Program-made: the position numbers and the translations under genes | Notes under the pieces: model-generated | Seen by the model: only the letters and a program-made list of their open reading frames with translations | The model's database searches: none | What the model was told of the DNA's origin: nothing | Shown here: piece after piece, positions 9,211 to 20,237 of the stretch | How positions within the stretch are numbered: position 1 is the stretch's first letter | How the letters are laid out: every line of letters begins with the position of its first letter | Source of the DNA: Diplonema japonicum | Taxonomy: Eukaryota > Euglenozoa > Diplonemea > Diplonemida > Diplonemidae | Length of the DNA: 64,000 nucleotides | Direction of reading: 5' to 3' | NCBI GenBank assembly: GCA_964019335.1 | Contig: OZ025652.1 | Span: 620,001 to 684,000 of the forward strand

Positions 9211-12200
9211 CTAAGACTGATGCTTTGACAGGAGTGTGTCCGTGACCTTCAAAATCTGACCGCTGACATGAAGCGAGATAGTGACTGTAAAGAACACTGT
9301 AGGTTCAGCATCGGTCTCGATATAGACACTTCTGAGGACCTGCTGCAGTATGTCGGAGGGGACCTTCGAACCTTTGAAGAAGATGAGCTGTGTGAGTGTA
9401 GGGTGCAGCATGGTGCATACCTCAAGGCTTGTGTCCATGGCAATGGATGTACCTGTTTTAGAGCGTTTCCAGTACAGCTCGTGGTCGTTCCTAACAGTGA
9501 TGAATTTCGCGATGCTTGAAGTGAGACAGAAGTCTGCGGGCCACGGAAGGGGCGATGCTGGTGACGCCCCGTTGCTCACCGAGATGTGCATCGTACACTC
9601 CGAAGTCGAGGGCAGCGACACCTTCGCCATATTGAATGGTCTCTTAACTTTACCACGCACATCGGATGGACACCCCGAAAGATCAACGAACGGTTCATAC
9701 AGATCGATATTTATAGGAACACGCACTGTCTGTGATGCTTTCTTGTCTTTGATACTGATCCCGAGACACCGTGAAGTGTGTGGCTCGCGCTTCGCTTCGT
9801 TTTTGTACGTTATGCCCCGAACGATCTGTTCAAGACAGGCCAGAGGCATCTGCTTGAATATGATCTTGAACTGGTTCTTGCCAAGGCCACCGTCGCGGGC
9901 TTTTTTACTGAATGTGCCCACTATTACCGACTTCCATGTGATGTCTACCGATTGCTGTTTTTTCTTGTCGTCGCCGTTGATCTCGTTGACGACAAGGCAT
10001 AGATCGTCCGTCTCGAGAATGCTGAGCATGTCGCTCTTGGAATGGCCTGAGAGGAAGGACACAAGCAAGTACCCTTCAGGACCGTCGAAGATTGGTGTGT
10101 CTGGGTCTGTAACAATGGCGTTGTCGGCAATCTTTAGTTCATCGTGGGAGCCAAGCGCGTAGCACAGCTTGTCGGTCACCAGCTGCACCTCAGTAAGATC
10201 GTCGGTTGCAAGGACATCTACGATGGTGGTCACTACGCTCGACCAACTGTCGTCTTCATTCTCACTGTACATGATCTCTATCGTCCGCGGCTCTGTAGCA
10301 GGATCGTCGCTATCGTTCAAGAACCCAAACGACCGCACGATCAACTCCAAGTGCCGCCCCGTCGTGCACCCGTCCGCATCAAAGACAACACTCAGGTCGG
10401 TGTTCGTTTTGTTCACTATCCCCAGCGGTCCCTCTGTGTCCTTCCCCTTTGTTCCAACTCCAGTTAAAAACAACGCCCCGTCTTCTTTCACGACCCACTT
10501 CCCCCCACCATCGACATCTATAAAGTGCAGCTCGTCACTCTCACACACTTCAAGGATCTTGCAGCAGACCATCCCTTTCGTGATGGTCTCGTCCGGTCTG
10601 TAGCTGCACTTGATGTGCTTGTTGATCGGCTTCAAGCCTGCGTTCTCTGAATACTTCCACGTTGTTGCAAATGGCGGCGCCCACAAAGTGGGACCATGCA
10701 CCATCACCTGCATCCTCAGCCTTGTGTCAGCGACAGGGCCGTCGCACGCATTGATTTTTACCTGGTAAAGCCGCTGACCGGTGTTTATCTTGCGCGAAGT
10801 TGATTCATAGCACAAGCAGCTCAGCACATATGACGCACGGTGAAGGGGTAGCTCATAGGGGCACATGAACTGAATCAACAGGTAAGTCGGGTGAGTTCCC
10901 TTGACGCCTGACCCCCGTGAGGACATAGATGCAACGTGCACGTTGTTAATGTACAGTGCGTCGCCCACTGCGGTCACCCAGGGGAGCTCAGCATCGGAGA
11001 AGCGTTGCTGGGCTTCTTCTGGAGTTATGCTCTGTGTGTCCAAAGCACGCGTCGCGGGGTCAGCATACTTCTGCCATGTTCTTGACTCGCCTTTCTGCAG
11101 CTTCGGGAGTTCTCCTGTTAGGACGTATCGAGCGTCCTGCTGCTCAAGAGTCAACACGTCAATCTTGTCCTGCCCATCACCACCGCCCACTAGCTCGACT
11201 GAGCAGTAGCCTCGGTTGAAGTTGTGCGAATCAGGGTCGACAAGCCTTACACCCGGCAAGAGCTCAAAGCCCCGAACTGCCGCTCGTGATCCTTGTCGAT
11301 ACAGAGTGGTCTTCGTGTCCACAAACAGCTCGGTCGAGTCGTTCACAGGTTGCACGTCGACTTCAATGCACTGCGACGAGACGCCTCTGAAGCCGTCGTA
11401 CACCGTTACCAGGACTACTTTATTCAGCAGTTGTGGGTCTTGAGTGGAGCTCTGGTATGTCAACGTCTTCAAAATGCCCTTCACGTGAGGCTCCAACCGC
11501 ACTATCCACCCACCGGCTACACACTTCGGATGCTTCTTGGGAGGGTTCATGTAAATAGAAGTTTCATTAGTATACGCAGGTGTTGGCGGAGAAGCAAAGG
11601 TCACTCTGAGAAGTCCCGGTCCTTTCGTAATGGTGCCTAACGTGACGCCTTGAACCACGCAGTCTGTTGTCATGCCCCGCAGACTTATGGTGTCTGCCGT
11701 CTCTAGGTCTTGCACGACCTTTGCCTCGATGAAAGCACCTGCGTAAATTTCGTCGTCCTTTTGTTCGATGAGCTCAAACGGTCCCAGCAGCACAGCGTCT
11801 GCTTGCTCTTTGAAAAGATGGGAATTAGGCATCTCCGGGTGCATGATCATAGGTGCGACGACTGCCAGTGTTGTAGAAACGGTGAGTTCGATGACGGGCT
11901 CCAGCCCCAGGTCGACTGTTAGCTTCAAGTTCCTCACCCCACGGTATCGCTTCCAGTCCTTACCGCCCCTGCAGTGGAAGATGAGACCCCTGATTATGGC
12001 TTCAGCAATTGACACTGTGCATTGTCCCGGGACGAAAGTAATGACGGCCTGTCGGTCTTCCTTTGAAAACACAGCAACGAAGCGGTTGGCGTGGATGATC
12101 TTTTGCAGCTTGCTAGTGTCGATGTCGGGGACCTCGTCCCTGTCTTGCGCTGTGAAGACGAACATATCATCAAAGACAGCATCGTCAAGATCGGCATCGT

Positions 12201-15200
12201 CCACGCTAGTGAAAGAGATCCCGTCGCTCACGATAGTGAGCGTGTCGTAAGCCCGGAAGCCGGTGAGGGTGATGCCACCGTACTGCAGGGTTGTAACATT
12301 GTCAGAAAGGAGAATGGCCTTCGGGAAGAGGGAGAGATGCGGGAGAACAAGAGTGCTCTTCAAAGTATCGATGGTGTCGGTATGCGCAATACGGTAACTC
12401 GTAGCAGGGTAGGGCACCGACAATAGTGTTCCTAGCGAGGCGTTAATCATATCTACCACGACGTCTACCTTTGTCGCTGCCAGCACGCGGCGTGTCTTCT
12501 TCCCAACGACCTCTAGCTCGAACCGCAACACCCTCACGTAGCAATCGCCTACAGTTTCTCTGCTGTAGTCAATCGCGTCGAGGAGCGAATTGATCAGTTT
12601 TGCTTCCTTCACTTTCCCAAACGATACTTCTACTACTTCAGAAGGCTTCTGGAAACTGCCCTGCAGGATCTTAATCGTGTGCTTCCCATGCAATGTAATG
12701 CTGCGATCCGACTGCGACGCAACTTCACTGTGCAAACCCAACATGTCCTCTTCTGTGAAGGACACGCCACCCTCGCTGAAGAGCCTGCTTACATCCAATG
12801 TGCTGCTCAAGGCATGTCCGTATTCTCCCGGATCCCGATAAGAAACTCTGAATATTATACTGCAATATTCCGGTATGTTGATCACCGTTGGGAAGTGGAC
12901 TTCGTTTTTCAACAACTTGCCGGGTTCGCGCAGTATTACTGCACGGTAGAACCCTCCACCCTTCCTTTGATGCAGCAAAGGCGGCCACGTTGTGAACTTC
13001 GTTCTCTTTTCTAGCCTCTGCTCTATGTCTTTCTTGTCAGAGGCCACGACAACAACAATGCTCACAGCAAGCATTTTGTATGTAGGAAGCGCGTCGGCTA
13101 ATTCAGTGTTGTTGAAGTGCAGCGATTGCAAGAACAATGCAAGGGAGTGGGGTGTGATGAGGTGGGTGGACGTGGCACGCATCCTGCACGTGATACCTTC
13201 ATCGGTGGTATCGTAGCTGCCCAGGTAAATGCCGTTGGTTGTGAATACTTCATCTTCCTGGATCGTGATGCTGCTGCCAGACGGGGAGATGCGATCCTTA
13301 GGGTGCCTATTCCGCGCAATGGCCACCGAGAGCAGGACTTCCTTAACACCCTCACAGCAGTTTATAGAGGCCTTTGGCCACAAGCAGACTGCACCACTTC
13401 CCTGTACCCATATTGAGGCAGTACTCAGTGCCACGGAGGGCTCGAATATCTCTGTTTTGCCGTTCGGCTGTGTTGTGCTGTGCTGCTTCTTGTCAGTAGC
13501 AGTGCCTTCACCACACTCATCAGCGGCCTCACGGGCATTGCCTTCCTCGCCGGTGCCATCGCCCTCGCCTTCACCGAGGACGTCGGTTTCGTCTACATCG
13601 CCAGCTCCTTGTTCTTTCAGCCACAATAAGTCTTCTGATTCTTGTTTCTTGATATCTTCTGCCCGTAGGATCTCTTTTAGCTGCTCATCCCCCTCGAGCA
13701 CCGTCGCTGCCCATGTTTGTCTTTCCAACTCTTCTTCTTTTTCCACGCCCATCCGCTTTTCCTCTTCACTGATACGTGCCCGACGTACACGTGCCACTGC
13801 CGGGAAGAACTTTCCTTCCATTTCATTAAGATCTTTCAACAGCCTTGCGCAGGCCCGCGCCTCCTCATTCTTCACGATGGCGCGTTTTCGAGACTCCAAA
13901 TTGAAAAAAGTACTGAGTTCCTTCTCGTTTTCTTTCTGCAGTTTGAGCCTTTGCTCATTCGCTTTTCGTTTGTTTTGTTCTTCTATCGCGGCCTGTTCGC
14001 GTTTCTGCATGTTTATGAGGCGTTGCTCTCTCTTTGCGGAACTTTTGTCTTCTGCGTTCATGAACACGAGTTCCAACTTCTCGCAACGCTGCCTCCACAA
14101 ACGTCTGTTGTGTATAGTGGTAAGGCGGGTCAGAGCGGTTGTGAAGATCTTTGTCATAATTTTTCGCTCTTTGGTATAAAGCTCTTTGATGGTAATCCGC
14201 TCCTCGTTTTCGCCGTTTTCGAACAGCACACGATCATCACGCAAGTTGATGGTCATAATCCTCTTCATGGCAAGTTCCCTTTTACAAATGTTTAGCGCTG
14301 CAGTGTGCGCACGCTGCAGCACAACAAAGTCTTGTTGCTCCTCGTACTCAACATGGTCCCGCATAACCTTCTCCTCTGCTTCCATTCTATGCATTTTCGC
14401 TTCAAGGTCCCTCATCATTCTCTGAATCTCCTGCTCTCTCTGTTTCATCAGCAGCATGGACACTTCCAACCTTTGGAATGCGGTAGACAGCAATTTCAGC
14501 AGCTGCTGCCGATCAGACTCCTCCAGGTAGATCAACACCCTTCTCTCTTGCTCTTCGTCACGCACGATGTTTTTCCTCCTCCTGCTGTTTGCCTCTTGTT
14601 TGTCTTTAATCGCGCGTTCTTGGTGTTCCTTTTGTTCCCTTTCGCGTCGTTCAAAAGCTTCCTTCTCGTGAGCTTTGATACCTGTGATGAGCTCAGTCGT
14701 CTCTTTGAGCCATTCCTCGTGTTGAGTCCACAGGTCCATCCACGCCTCGTCCTCTTCCCTCCGCATGACTCTACGGCTGTAGTCTTCGCGCGTCTGCAGT
14801 TTGCACTTCATGTCATGCTGCCAGTCGAACCATGACGCCAATCTGCTGAGTTCTCCGTGTCTACGTTTCCATGAGTCCATGGCCTGCGTCTTGTCTACAA
14901 GCATTACAGAAAGCAAATCTGCAATCGCCGCTGCCTCGTCGCTCATGATGCGCGCACGCCTTGTCCACTCTTGCTGCTTGAGCTTTTGTTTGTGTGATTT
15001 CACAGTGTTTACTTGAGTCAGCTTGCAAGTTGAACACACTTGAATATGCTTCGTGCTATAACTGCTCCCGTCTCCGGTCAAGGGGCACACGCAAGGTAGG
15101 CTTACATCACCCGACCTCACGATCCCGCTCCGCTTTTTGACGTACTTCAAGCTCTTGCTCCTGCCGGGGTTCCTATAGTACAAGCTGCGTGGCAAAGGTT

Positions 15201-15279
15201 CCACATCGGCACTATTCTCGTTCCTCGACAGCCCCGAGAGCCTCCTTTCAAAGTTGAGCAGGCCCGGTAGCCTGTGCAT
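9211..15279 (-). CDS. large coiled-coil protein with cadherin-like repeats
   Basis: 2022 residues in one exon; family not recognised by name. Residues about 90-560 are strongly charged (E, R, K, Q) and should form long coiled coils. An acidic Gly/Glu-rich linker follows. Roughly residues 620-2010 are beta-rich and contain repeated units of the form 'L..I.Y....... R.....V.DG......V.V..VND', the pattern of cadherin-like or CSPG-type sandwich repeats. No signal peptide or membrane segment was seen, so an intracellular role is likelier than adhesion. The start is the first ATG; a second candidate lies at residue 111 (MSDEAAAIADLL). A flagellar or cortical skeleton role is a guess from architecture only. 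Confidence 0.85.
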   Translation of the reverse strand: MHRLPGLLNFERRLSGLSRNENSADVEPLPRSLYYRNPGRSKSLKYVKKRSGIVRSGDVSLPCVCPLTGDGSSYSTKHIQVCSTCKLTQVNTVKSHKQKLKQQEWTRRARIMSDEAAAIADLLSVMLVDKTQAMDSWKRRHGELSRLASWFDWQHDMKCKLQTREDYSRRVMRREEDEAWMDLWTQHEEWLKETTELITGIKAHEKEAFERREREQKEHQERAIKDKQEANSRRRKNIVRDEEQERRVLIYLEESDRQQLLKLLSTAFQRLEVSMLLMKQREQEIQRMMRDLEAKMHRMEAEEKVMRDHVEYEEQQDFVVLQRAHTAALNICKRELAMKRIMTINLRDDRVLFENGENEERITIKELYTKERKIMTKIFTTALTRLTTIHNRRLWRQRCEKLELVFMNAEDKSSAKREQRLINMQKREQAAIEEQNKRKANEQRLKLQKENEKELSTFFNLESRKRAIVKNEEARACARLLKDLNEMEGKFFPAVARVRRARISEEEKRMGVEKEEELERQTWAATVLEGDEQLKEILRAEDIKKQESEDLLWLKEQGAGDVDETDVLGEGEGDGTGEEGNAREAADECGEGTATDKKQHSTTQPNGKTEIFEPSVALSTASIWVQGSGAVCLWPKASINCCEGVKEVLLSVAIARNRHPKDRISPSGSSITIQEDEVFTTNGIYLGSYDTTDEGITCRMRATSTHLITPHSLALFLQSLHFNNTELADALPTYKMLAVSIVVVVASDKKDIEQRLEKRTKFTTWPPLLHQRKGGGFYRAVILREPGKLLKNEVHFPTVINIPEYCSIIFRVSYRDPGEYGHALSSTLDVSRLFSEGGVSFTEEDMLGLHSEVASQSDRSITLHGKHTIKILQGSFQKPSEVVEVSFGKVKEAKLINSLLDAIDYSRETVGDCYVRVLRFELEVVGKKTRRVLAATKVDVVVDMINASLGTLLSVPYPATSYRIAHTDTIDTLKSTLVLPHLSLFPKAILLSDNVTTLQYGGITLTGFRAYDTLTIVSDGISFTSVDDADLDDAVFDDMFVFTAQDRDEVPDIDTSKLQKIIHANRFVAVFSKEDRQAVITFVPGQCTVSIAEAIIRGLIFHCRGGKDWKRYRGVRNLKLTVDLGLEPVIELTVSTTLAVVAPMIMHPEMPNSHLFKEQADAVLLGPFELIEQKDDEIYAGAFIEAKVVQDLETADTISLRGMTTDCVVQGVTLGTITKGPGLLRVTFASPPTPAYTNETSIYMNPPKKHPKCVAGGWIVRLEPHVKGILKTLTYQSSTQDPQLLNKVVLVTVYDGFRGVSSQCIEVDVQPVNDSTELFVDTKTTLYRQGSRAAVRGFELLPGVRLVDPDSHNFNRGYCSVELVGGGDGQDKIDVLTLEQQDARYVLTGELPKLQKGESRTWQKYADPATRALDTQSITPEEAQQRFSDAELPWVTAVGDALYINNVHVASMSSRGSGVKGTHPTYLLIQFMCPYELPLHRASYVLSCLCYESTSRKINTGQRLYQVKINACDGPVADTRLRMQVMVHGPTLWAPPFATTWKYSENAGLKPINKHIKCSYRPDETITKGMVCCKILEVCESDELHFIDVDGGGKWVVKEDGALFLTGVGTKGKDTEGPLGIVNKTNTDLSVVFDADGCTTGRHLELIVRSFGFLNDSDDPATEPRTIEIMYSENEDDSWSSVVTTIVDVLATDDLTEVQLVTDKLCYALGSHDELKIADNAIVTDPDTPIFDGPEGYLLVSFLSGHSKSDMLSILETDDLCLVVNEINGDDKKKQQSVDITWKSVIVGTFSKKARDGGLGKNQFKIIFKQMPLACLEQIVRGITYKNEAKREPHTSRCLGISIKDKKASQTVRVPINIDLYEPFVDLSGCPSDVRGKVKRPFNMAKVSLPSTSECTMHISVSNGASPASPLPWPADFCLTSSIAKFITVRNDHELYWKRSKTGTSIAMDTSLEVCTMLHPTLTQLIFFKGSKVPSDILQQVLRSVYIETDAEPTVFFTVTISLHVSGQILKVTDTLLSKHQS

Positions 15280-15407
15280 CCATTTACTGCCTGAGAGGTG
15301 TGTCAGAAGTGTAAGTACAAATAAGAAAATGGACTAGCGAAAGTTGAAACGAGCAAGTAAAATACCAGGAAGATAGACTCTATATGCTGTAAAGCATAAC
15401 AGAGTTT

Positions 15408-16856
15408 CTATCGCCATATCTCAAGCCTGTGTGTGATCATCCCGTTACAGACTGGACATGTGGAGAGGGTTTCGGCACAAGCCGAACACGCACCGATGTG
15501 TTTGCAGGGCATTAAGACAGTGTTGCGCAAGGTCTTCACGCACACAGGGCATTCTTGAGTTGTACTTGTCCGGGGTGATCCCGATGCCAACGAGCCTCTC
15601 GGGGACGATGGAGCTGATGCGTGTGAGGTGCAAGAAGCTCTTGGAGAGGATTGCCGCGACAGTGGATGGGGTTTCCCCGTATGAGCGCAAAACGGTGGAG
15701 CAGCTGAGAGTGACATATCGCAGTGGGAGCAACTCTCCACTGTATCCTCGACAGCCACGTCCTGCACTTCAAGCTCACAAAGCATTCCCGGCACCGACTG
15801 TCGAGGGCTGACCTCTGTGTCTGCACCAGGACGCGTTGCCCCACAAACCATGCAGACATTGCCTGAAGCATTGCTGAACGTGCAGGCAGGGCATTCGAAT
15901 GGTGCCATGTCTTGTTTGCTAAAAGGCATCTTTCTAACCTTCTCCCAGATATTGTGTTTCACGCCTGCCTTGTCTGCCAGAAGACCCAACCTTGGGAGGC
16001 ACTCTAACGCGATGCCCTTGATGGGTTGCTTGATAAGACCCGTTTTGTAGCACATCATTTGAAGCTCGTCAGACCTGAGGCGCACCTGAATGCGCTGTGA
16101 AGAGTACATCCAATCCCCTGTGGGGGCGAAGATCTCAAGACGTCCACCGGAGTGCAGCACGACCTTGACAGTGCCAGAGGAGGTCTTGAAAGAGACAGCG
16201 TCACCGCGTGTCATGGCGGCAGCGATGAGGTGTTGGGCGGGTTCGTCGAAGTTTTTTGGTGATGGGGAACCTTGCGCGGCCCCTGCAGGGAGATTGATGA
16301 CCTGTTGCCACGAGGGGCCGATGTGGAGTTGCCCTGTAGCGTGGCAAATGGCTGTAACAGAGTAAGACAGCCCGCAAGAAGCACACTTTGTGGGGTCGTC
16401 CTGCTGTACACCATAGTCTGTGATGACAAAGCCGGAGAGCGTGTGCGGGACACGTGCAGCGTCTGCTAGTGTGGCAACCGCAGAGAGGAGGTTGAGCAGT
16501 GCTATGCCTTCCTCTTCTATCGTGAGGATGACGCGCGACGTGGAGTCCAAAAGCGACACCTTATGTCCCTCTGCCCAGCTCATGTCAAGTGACGACGGCA
16601 CAATAGCATTCACAGCATGTGACCATTTCCCGTGCTCTACCACTTCAAGAAGCCCAAGTCTGCAGTTGCACAGGGTGACTTCATCACCCTCGACCGACAT
16701 GCACTTCACATACGCCCCTTCTTGTGTCATTACTTGTCGCAACGCAGCAGACCGCGGTGCACTCTTCGGGATTGGTGGCAGTCCCGACACATCCATCACC
16801 TCCCCGATGTCCACCCCCGTCATCCTGCGCCGTTCCCTGCTTGAGTTCCCGCCCAT
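15408..16856 (-). CDS. RING-type E3 ubiquitin ligase with RanBP2 zinc finger, probably N-myristoylated
   Basis: About 482 residues. I place the start at the internal ATG at 16856 because it begins MGGNSSRERRR, a textbook N-myristoylation signal; the frame is open 15 codons further up. A RanBP2-type finger (FECPACTF...NVCMVCGATRPG) lies in the C-terminal half. The protein ends with a C3HC4 RING (CPVC...CKHIGACSACAE...CPVC) as in membrane-anchored MGRN/RGLG-type ligases. A CASC...C..H cluster in the middle may bind metal. Predicted role: membrane-tethered ubiquitin transfer; the substrate is unknown. No intron. Confidence 0.88.
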   Translation of the reverse strand: MGGNSSRERRRMTGVDIGEVMDVSGLPPIPKSAPRSAALRQVMTQEGAYVKCMSVEGDEVTLCNCRLGLLEVVEHGKWSHAVNAIVPSSLDMSWAEGHKVSLLDSTSRVILTIEEEGIALLNLLSAVATLADAARVPHTLSGFVITDYGVQQDDPTKCASCGLSYSVTAICHATGQLHIGPSWQQVINLPAGAAQGSPSPKNFDEPAQHLIAAAMTRGDAVSFKTSSGTVKVVLHSGGRLEIFAPTGDWMYSSQRIQVRLRSDELQMMCYKTGLIKQPIKGIALECLPRLGLLADKAGVKHNIWEKVRKMPFSKQDMAPFECPACTFSNASGNVCMVCGATRPGADTEVSPRQSVPGMLCELEVQDVAVEDTVESCSHCDMSLSAAPPFCAHTGKPHPLSRQSSPRASCTSHASAPSSPRGSLASGSPRTSTTQECPVCVKTLRNTVLMPCKHIGACSACAETLSTCPVCNGMITHRLEIWR

Positions 16857-17042
16857 TGCGCCTTGCTTCCTATGAATAGTAATCAAGGGAGCGAGACACA
16901 CACCCCTGGACCCATAAAATATAAGGGTATATGAGAAAAAACAACAAAATTTCTTAATTGGTTAGTAAGGGAGGGGTAGAGGTAGCGCAAGCAAGTACGA
17001 AAAACACTATTGGGGTAGTAAATAATCTAGAACTTTTACATT

Positions 17043-17375
17043 TTACTTTACAGGCACCCACCCACCGATATACGCGTTCGCGAAGCAGGGGATGGGGACC
17101 TCAGTGGCCTCCTTGTAAGGACTTCTGAACGGGTTCAGGGCAAGCTCTAGGGGGGAAGTGGCGAGAGGTTTGCCCTCCTTTTGGGCGACTTCAGAAAAGG
17201 CAGAGGTGATCTGCTCGGCAGCGTAGCGGGAGTAAGCGGCGAAGACGACAGGGATGCCATTCTGAATATGCAGAGCACAGGCGTGGGTAGTCGAATGGAA
17301 GAAGGAGTGCCTTGTGTTCGGGCAGTTGAGCAACAGGACGAGATCGCAGGCAGTCTGGTGTGTTGTAAAAGCGTA

Positions 17376-17436
<61 letters not shown>

Positions 17437-18859
17437 ACATCATACCACAGCGCTGTCGCATTTCTTTATGAAAGCAGAGTAGTCGTCAGCATAAAACCTT
17501 GTCACAACCCTATCGTCACCCCTCCCCCGCCATATATCTCCGATCACCCCAGTAGGCTCTCCCTCTACAGCTTCCCAATTGTCCTCCCGCCAGGAAAATA
17601 CTTTGTAATGCATGTCTTTGGCGATCCGCCTGCCTGCAAAGAGGATCTTCAGCTTGGGCATGTCAGGGATCAGTGCGGAAAGGACACCGAACGTGTGTAG
17701 TACGACAGGCTGTGTTTGGAATAGAAAAAAGAAAAGGAGAAGAAGAAAAAAAAAGAACACGTACCTCCAAGCACGCATCGACAACATGCACCGTAACGCA
17801 CTCCTTCCCCCTCCATGCTGTGACCACCTGCGTCATGATGTGGTAGACGGTCATCACGTCGGAAAGCGCCACAGCATGCGGTGAGGTTGTGGTCAGTTGC
17901 ATTGCGTTGTACAATCCCTCCCACGAGCTGAGCAGCGATGTTTGCTTTGAAGGGTATTTCGGGGGATCCACGTCCTCCCACACCGGTCTTGTGTATTGTT
18001 GCGATTCGTACGGCGCAACGTTCCCCCCGTGGAACTCCTCCAGGCTCGGGGTTGGTCTCGCCCATGGGACCGTGCCGACAGTGGTGAACGGCTCCTCATC
18101 GGGGCTGAGCTGGGCGGTTTTCGCCTTCAAGGCGCAGGACTTCTTGTGGCCTTGCTTCCAATCTAATTTCTGATGCTCCGGACTGCAGTAATACGCGATC
18201 TTACACCCAGCACACCTTGCCATCTCCGCACGGCGGCGGGCACAGAACTCACACTTCCTCATGACATCCGGGTAAGTAGGAGGTGTCCACATCTTAACAG
18301 CAAGATCAGACCCATCCATACCCTTGATGACAACAGTGGTCTCGAAGGGTTTGTATGCAGTCCGGTCCGCCTCCTTCGAGATGTCTGGGTCGGTCTCTAG
18401 GGTGGGGGCCAGATCCTTTAGTTTATCTCCAGCCATGGCAACTTGAGTCAGAATTTGGAGCTCATAATCGGTTGGAACCCGGTGGGTGTAACTACCTTCA
18501 AACTCTTTAGGAGGTGTCAGCATTGGGACATATACGTTGCACCTCGGCCTCGGGATCTTGACCCCTTCGACTCGTTCGGGGCGGATCTCTAACTCTACTT
18601 GACCTTCTGGTGCGGCGTAGGTCTCCGGGTCGTTGGAACGCTCTGTCTGCAGCAGGTCGCCGTAGTCCCTGAAGATCTGCACCTTGTTCTTCACGTACTT
18701 GAAATACTTGAAAACCTTCTCTTCGTCGCCTTCGATCTCGAACGAGAAATGTGTTTCCGAAAACTTCTTCCACACTTCCCGCCCCTCGAACTCCATCGCC
18801 ACGTCTTTGAAATACCTGTGCAGAGCGTTGTCTGCAGGGTTCATTTCAGAGAGCTTCAT
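17043..18859 (-). CDS. MYND zinc-finger protein, MSS51-like
   Basis: Three exons: 17765-18859, 17446-17709 and 17043-17354, giving 556 residues; introns of 55 and 91 nt, both phase 0. A MYND finger (CEFCARRRAEMARCAGC...YYCSPEHQKLDWKQGHKKSC) lies near residue 205. After it comes a region like the MSS51/ZMYND17 C-terminal domain, with the block DLVLLLNCPNTRH and a following GIPVVF strand. Known relatives act in mitochondrial translation or as scaffolds; the function here is not certain. The splice sites restore one continuous domain across all three exons, which supports the model. Intron 2 holds a 59-nt T tract on the transcribed strand. Confidence 0.88.
17377..17435 (-). repeat. 59-nt homopolymer inside an intron
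   Basis: Uninterrupted A run on the plus strand, poly(T) on the transcribed strand. It forms most of intron 2 of the MYND gene and acts as an extreme polypyrimidine tract. Confidence 0.95.
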
Positions 18860-19098
18860 TTTTTTTTTTTTTTCTCTTTCCTTCTTGCTTTTCCTTTTTT
18901 GTATATATTTTCTTTTGTTGTATTACTGCAGAAAAAGAGAAGATTACAAAGAAACCCCCTTCGTGATGAAATCAAAACCGCTTCGCAGGAATGGGAAGAA
19001 AAAGATAAAAAAAGATCTCCCATCATGGTATCTAGAGGAGCAAGGGGGGGGGAGCTGTACATGGAGATTCGAAAAAAAAAATTCGATTCAAAAACCTT

Positions 19099-19815
19099 TC
19101 AAAACCTTGATGACGTAGACCCGAAGCCAACGGTGCCGCGGGGCGTGTTGACGGGCTGTGGACGTGCGTCACCGAACCGCTTGACGTCGTAAGTGGCTGA
19201 GGTCGCTGGTTTTTTTGCAGGGAAACGAGGGGAACGGAGCTTGGACCAGGTGGCCCCAGTGGCACGGGCCTCCTTGATGTTAATATTGTAAGTTCCAGGA
19301 GGAGGCGCGCGGTCTTCTTCGAGAACAGGCTGAGGGAATCTAAGCGACATGGAGGTGAATGCTGCCCCGCAAGATCTCGCGGTTTCCTTCTTTGCATTAT
19401 GTGTGCTGTACTCACCAGGACCAGGGGCGGTTGATTTGTTCTTATCGAACCTTGGGGTGGTAGAGCGGAAGGACGAGTTCACAGGCCGGCCTTCTTTCAC
19501 ATCAAAGATAGATGCCGACTTCGACCGCATTGCATTCTGCCCGTCGTCTGCTGAACGTTTGACTGTGAACCTTGGGGATGAAGACCGGAATGCGGCCCCT
19601 GCCCCGCCACGCTTGGGCATGGTGCTGCTCTGCCCGATATAATCAGGCCCCTCAGCCTCCTGTGCTTTAAACCTCTCAGACATGGATGCGAACGCGTTGC
19701 TAGGGCCGCTTTTCCCTGCCCACTTTCTCTGCCCTATCACAAACCCCTCATCATCGCCATTCCTCTTCCCTGGCAGCGTCTTGCGCACACTCCCTGGTGG
19801 ATACGGCATAGGCAT
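19099..19815 (-). CDS. STPG (SHIPPO/ODF3-type) axonemal repeat protein
   Basis: 238 residues, one exon. It contains the sperm-tail PG-rich repeat signature (APGPGEYST, PPPGTYNI) spaced by Phe-Arg-Ser-Pro-Arg-Phe-type blocks (AFRSSSPRF, SFRSTTPRF, AFTSMSLRF, LRSPRF). Proteins of this type bind doublet microtubules or sit as microtubule inner proteins in cilia. Basic and disordered overall. Fits a flagellated protist. Start ATG is MPMPYPPGSVRK, 16 nt below a T-poor stretch; another in-frame ATG is two codons on. Confidence 0.85.
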   Translation of the reverse strand: MPMPYPPGSVRKTLPGKRNGDDEGFVIGQRKWAGKSGPSNAFASMSERFKAQEAEGPDYIGQSSTMPKRGGAGAAFRSSSPRFTVKRSADDGQNAMRSKSASIFDVKEGRPVNSSFRSTTPRFDKNKSTAPGPGEYSTHNAKKETARSCGAAFTSMSLRFPQPVLEEDRAPPPGTYNINIKEARATGATWSKLRSPRFPAKKPATSATYDVKRFGDARPQPVNTPRGTVGFGSTSSRF

Positions 19816-20237
19816 GTTTGTTTATTTTTTTTTTTCGTTTCTTTTCTTTTGGATTAAAAGACTTTGAGATTTTACCGCACGAACTCATAACAAAAAAAAG
19901 AGGGAGAAAAAGTGGCAGTGTGGAGGGGGCAGTAAGGGAGGGCAGGTGTGAACTGAAACGAATATTTCTTATCCTTTTATTCTTGTTTTTTTTTTTTTTT
20001 TAATGTTCTTCTTTCTCTTGATTTCCCCCCAGGGTTCTACGTTTTTTTTTCCTCCTTTTTTTGTTCCTTTTCCCCTTCCCCAACATCTGTAAACACAACA
20101 AAAAGAAAACACCCAAGACAAAAAGGAAAAAGAGTCAGACACCACCCACCCTCACCTACAACCGAGAAAATATACACGTTTTTTTTTTTTTTCTTTTTTT
20201 TCTCTCCCTTTTTTTTTCCTTTTTGATCCCTCTTTCC
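19816..20237. other. low-complexity intergenic spacer
   Basis: T-rich on the plus strand, A-rich when transcribed. No gene or RNA recognised. Confidence 0.5.
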
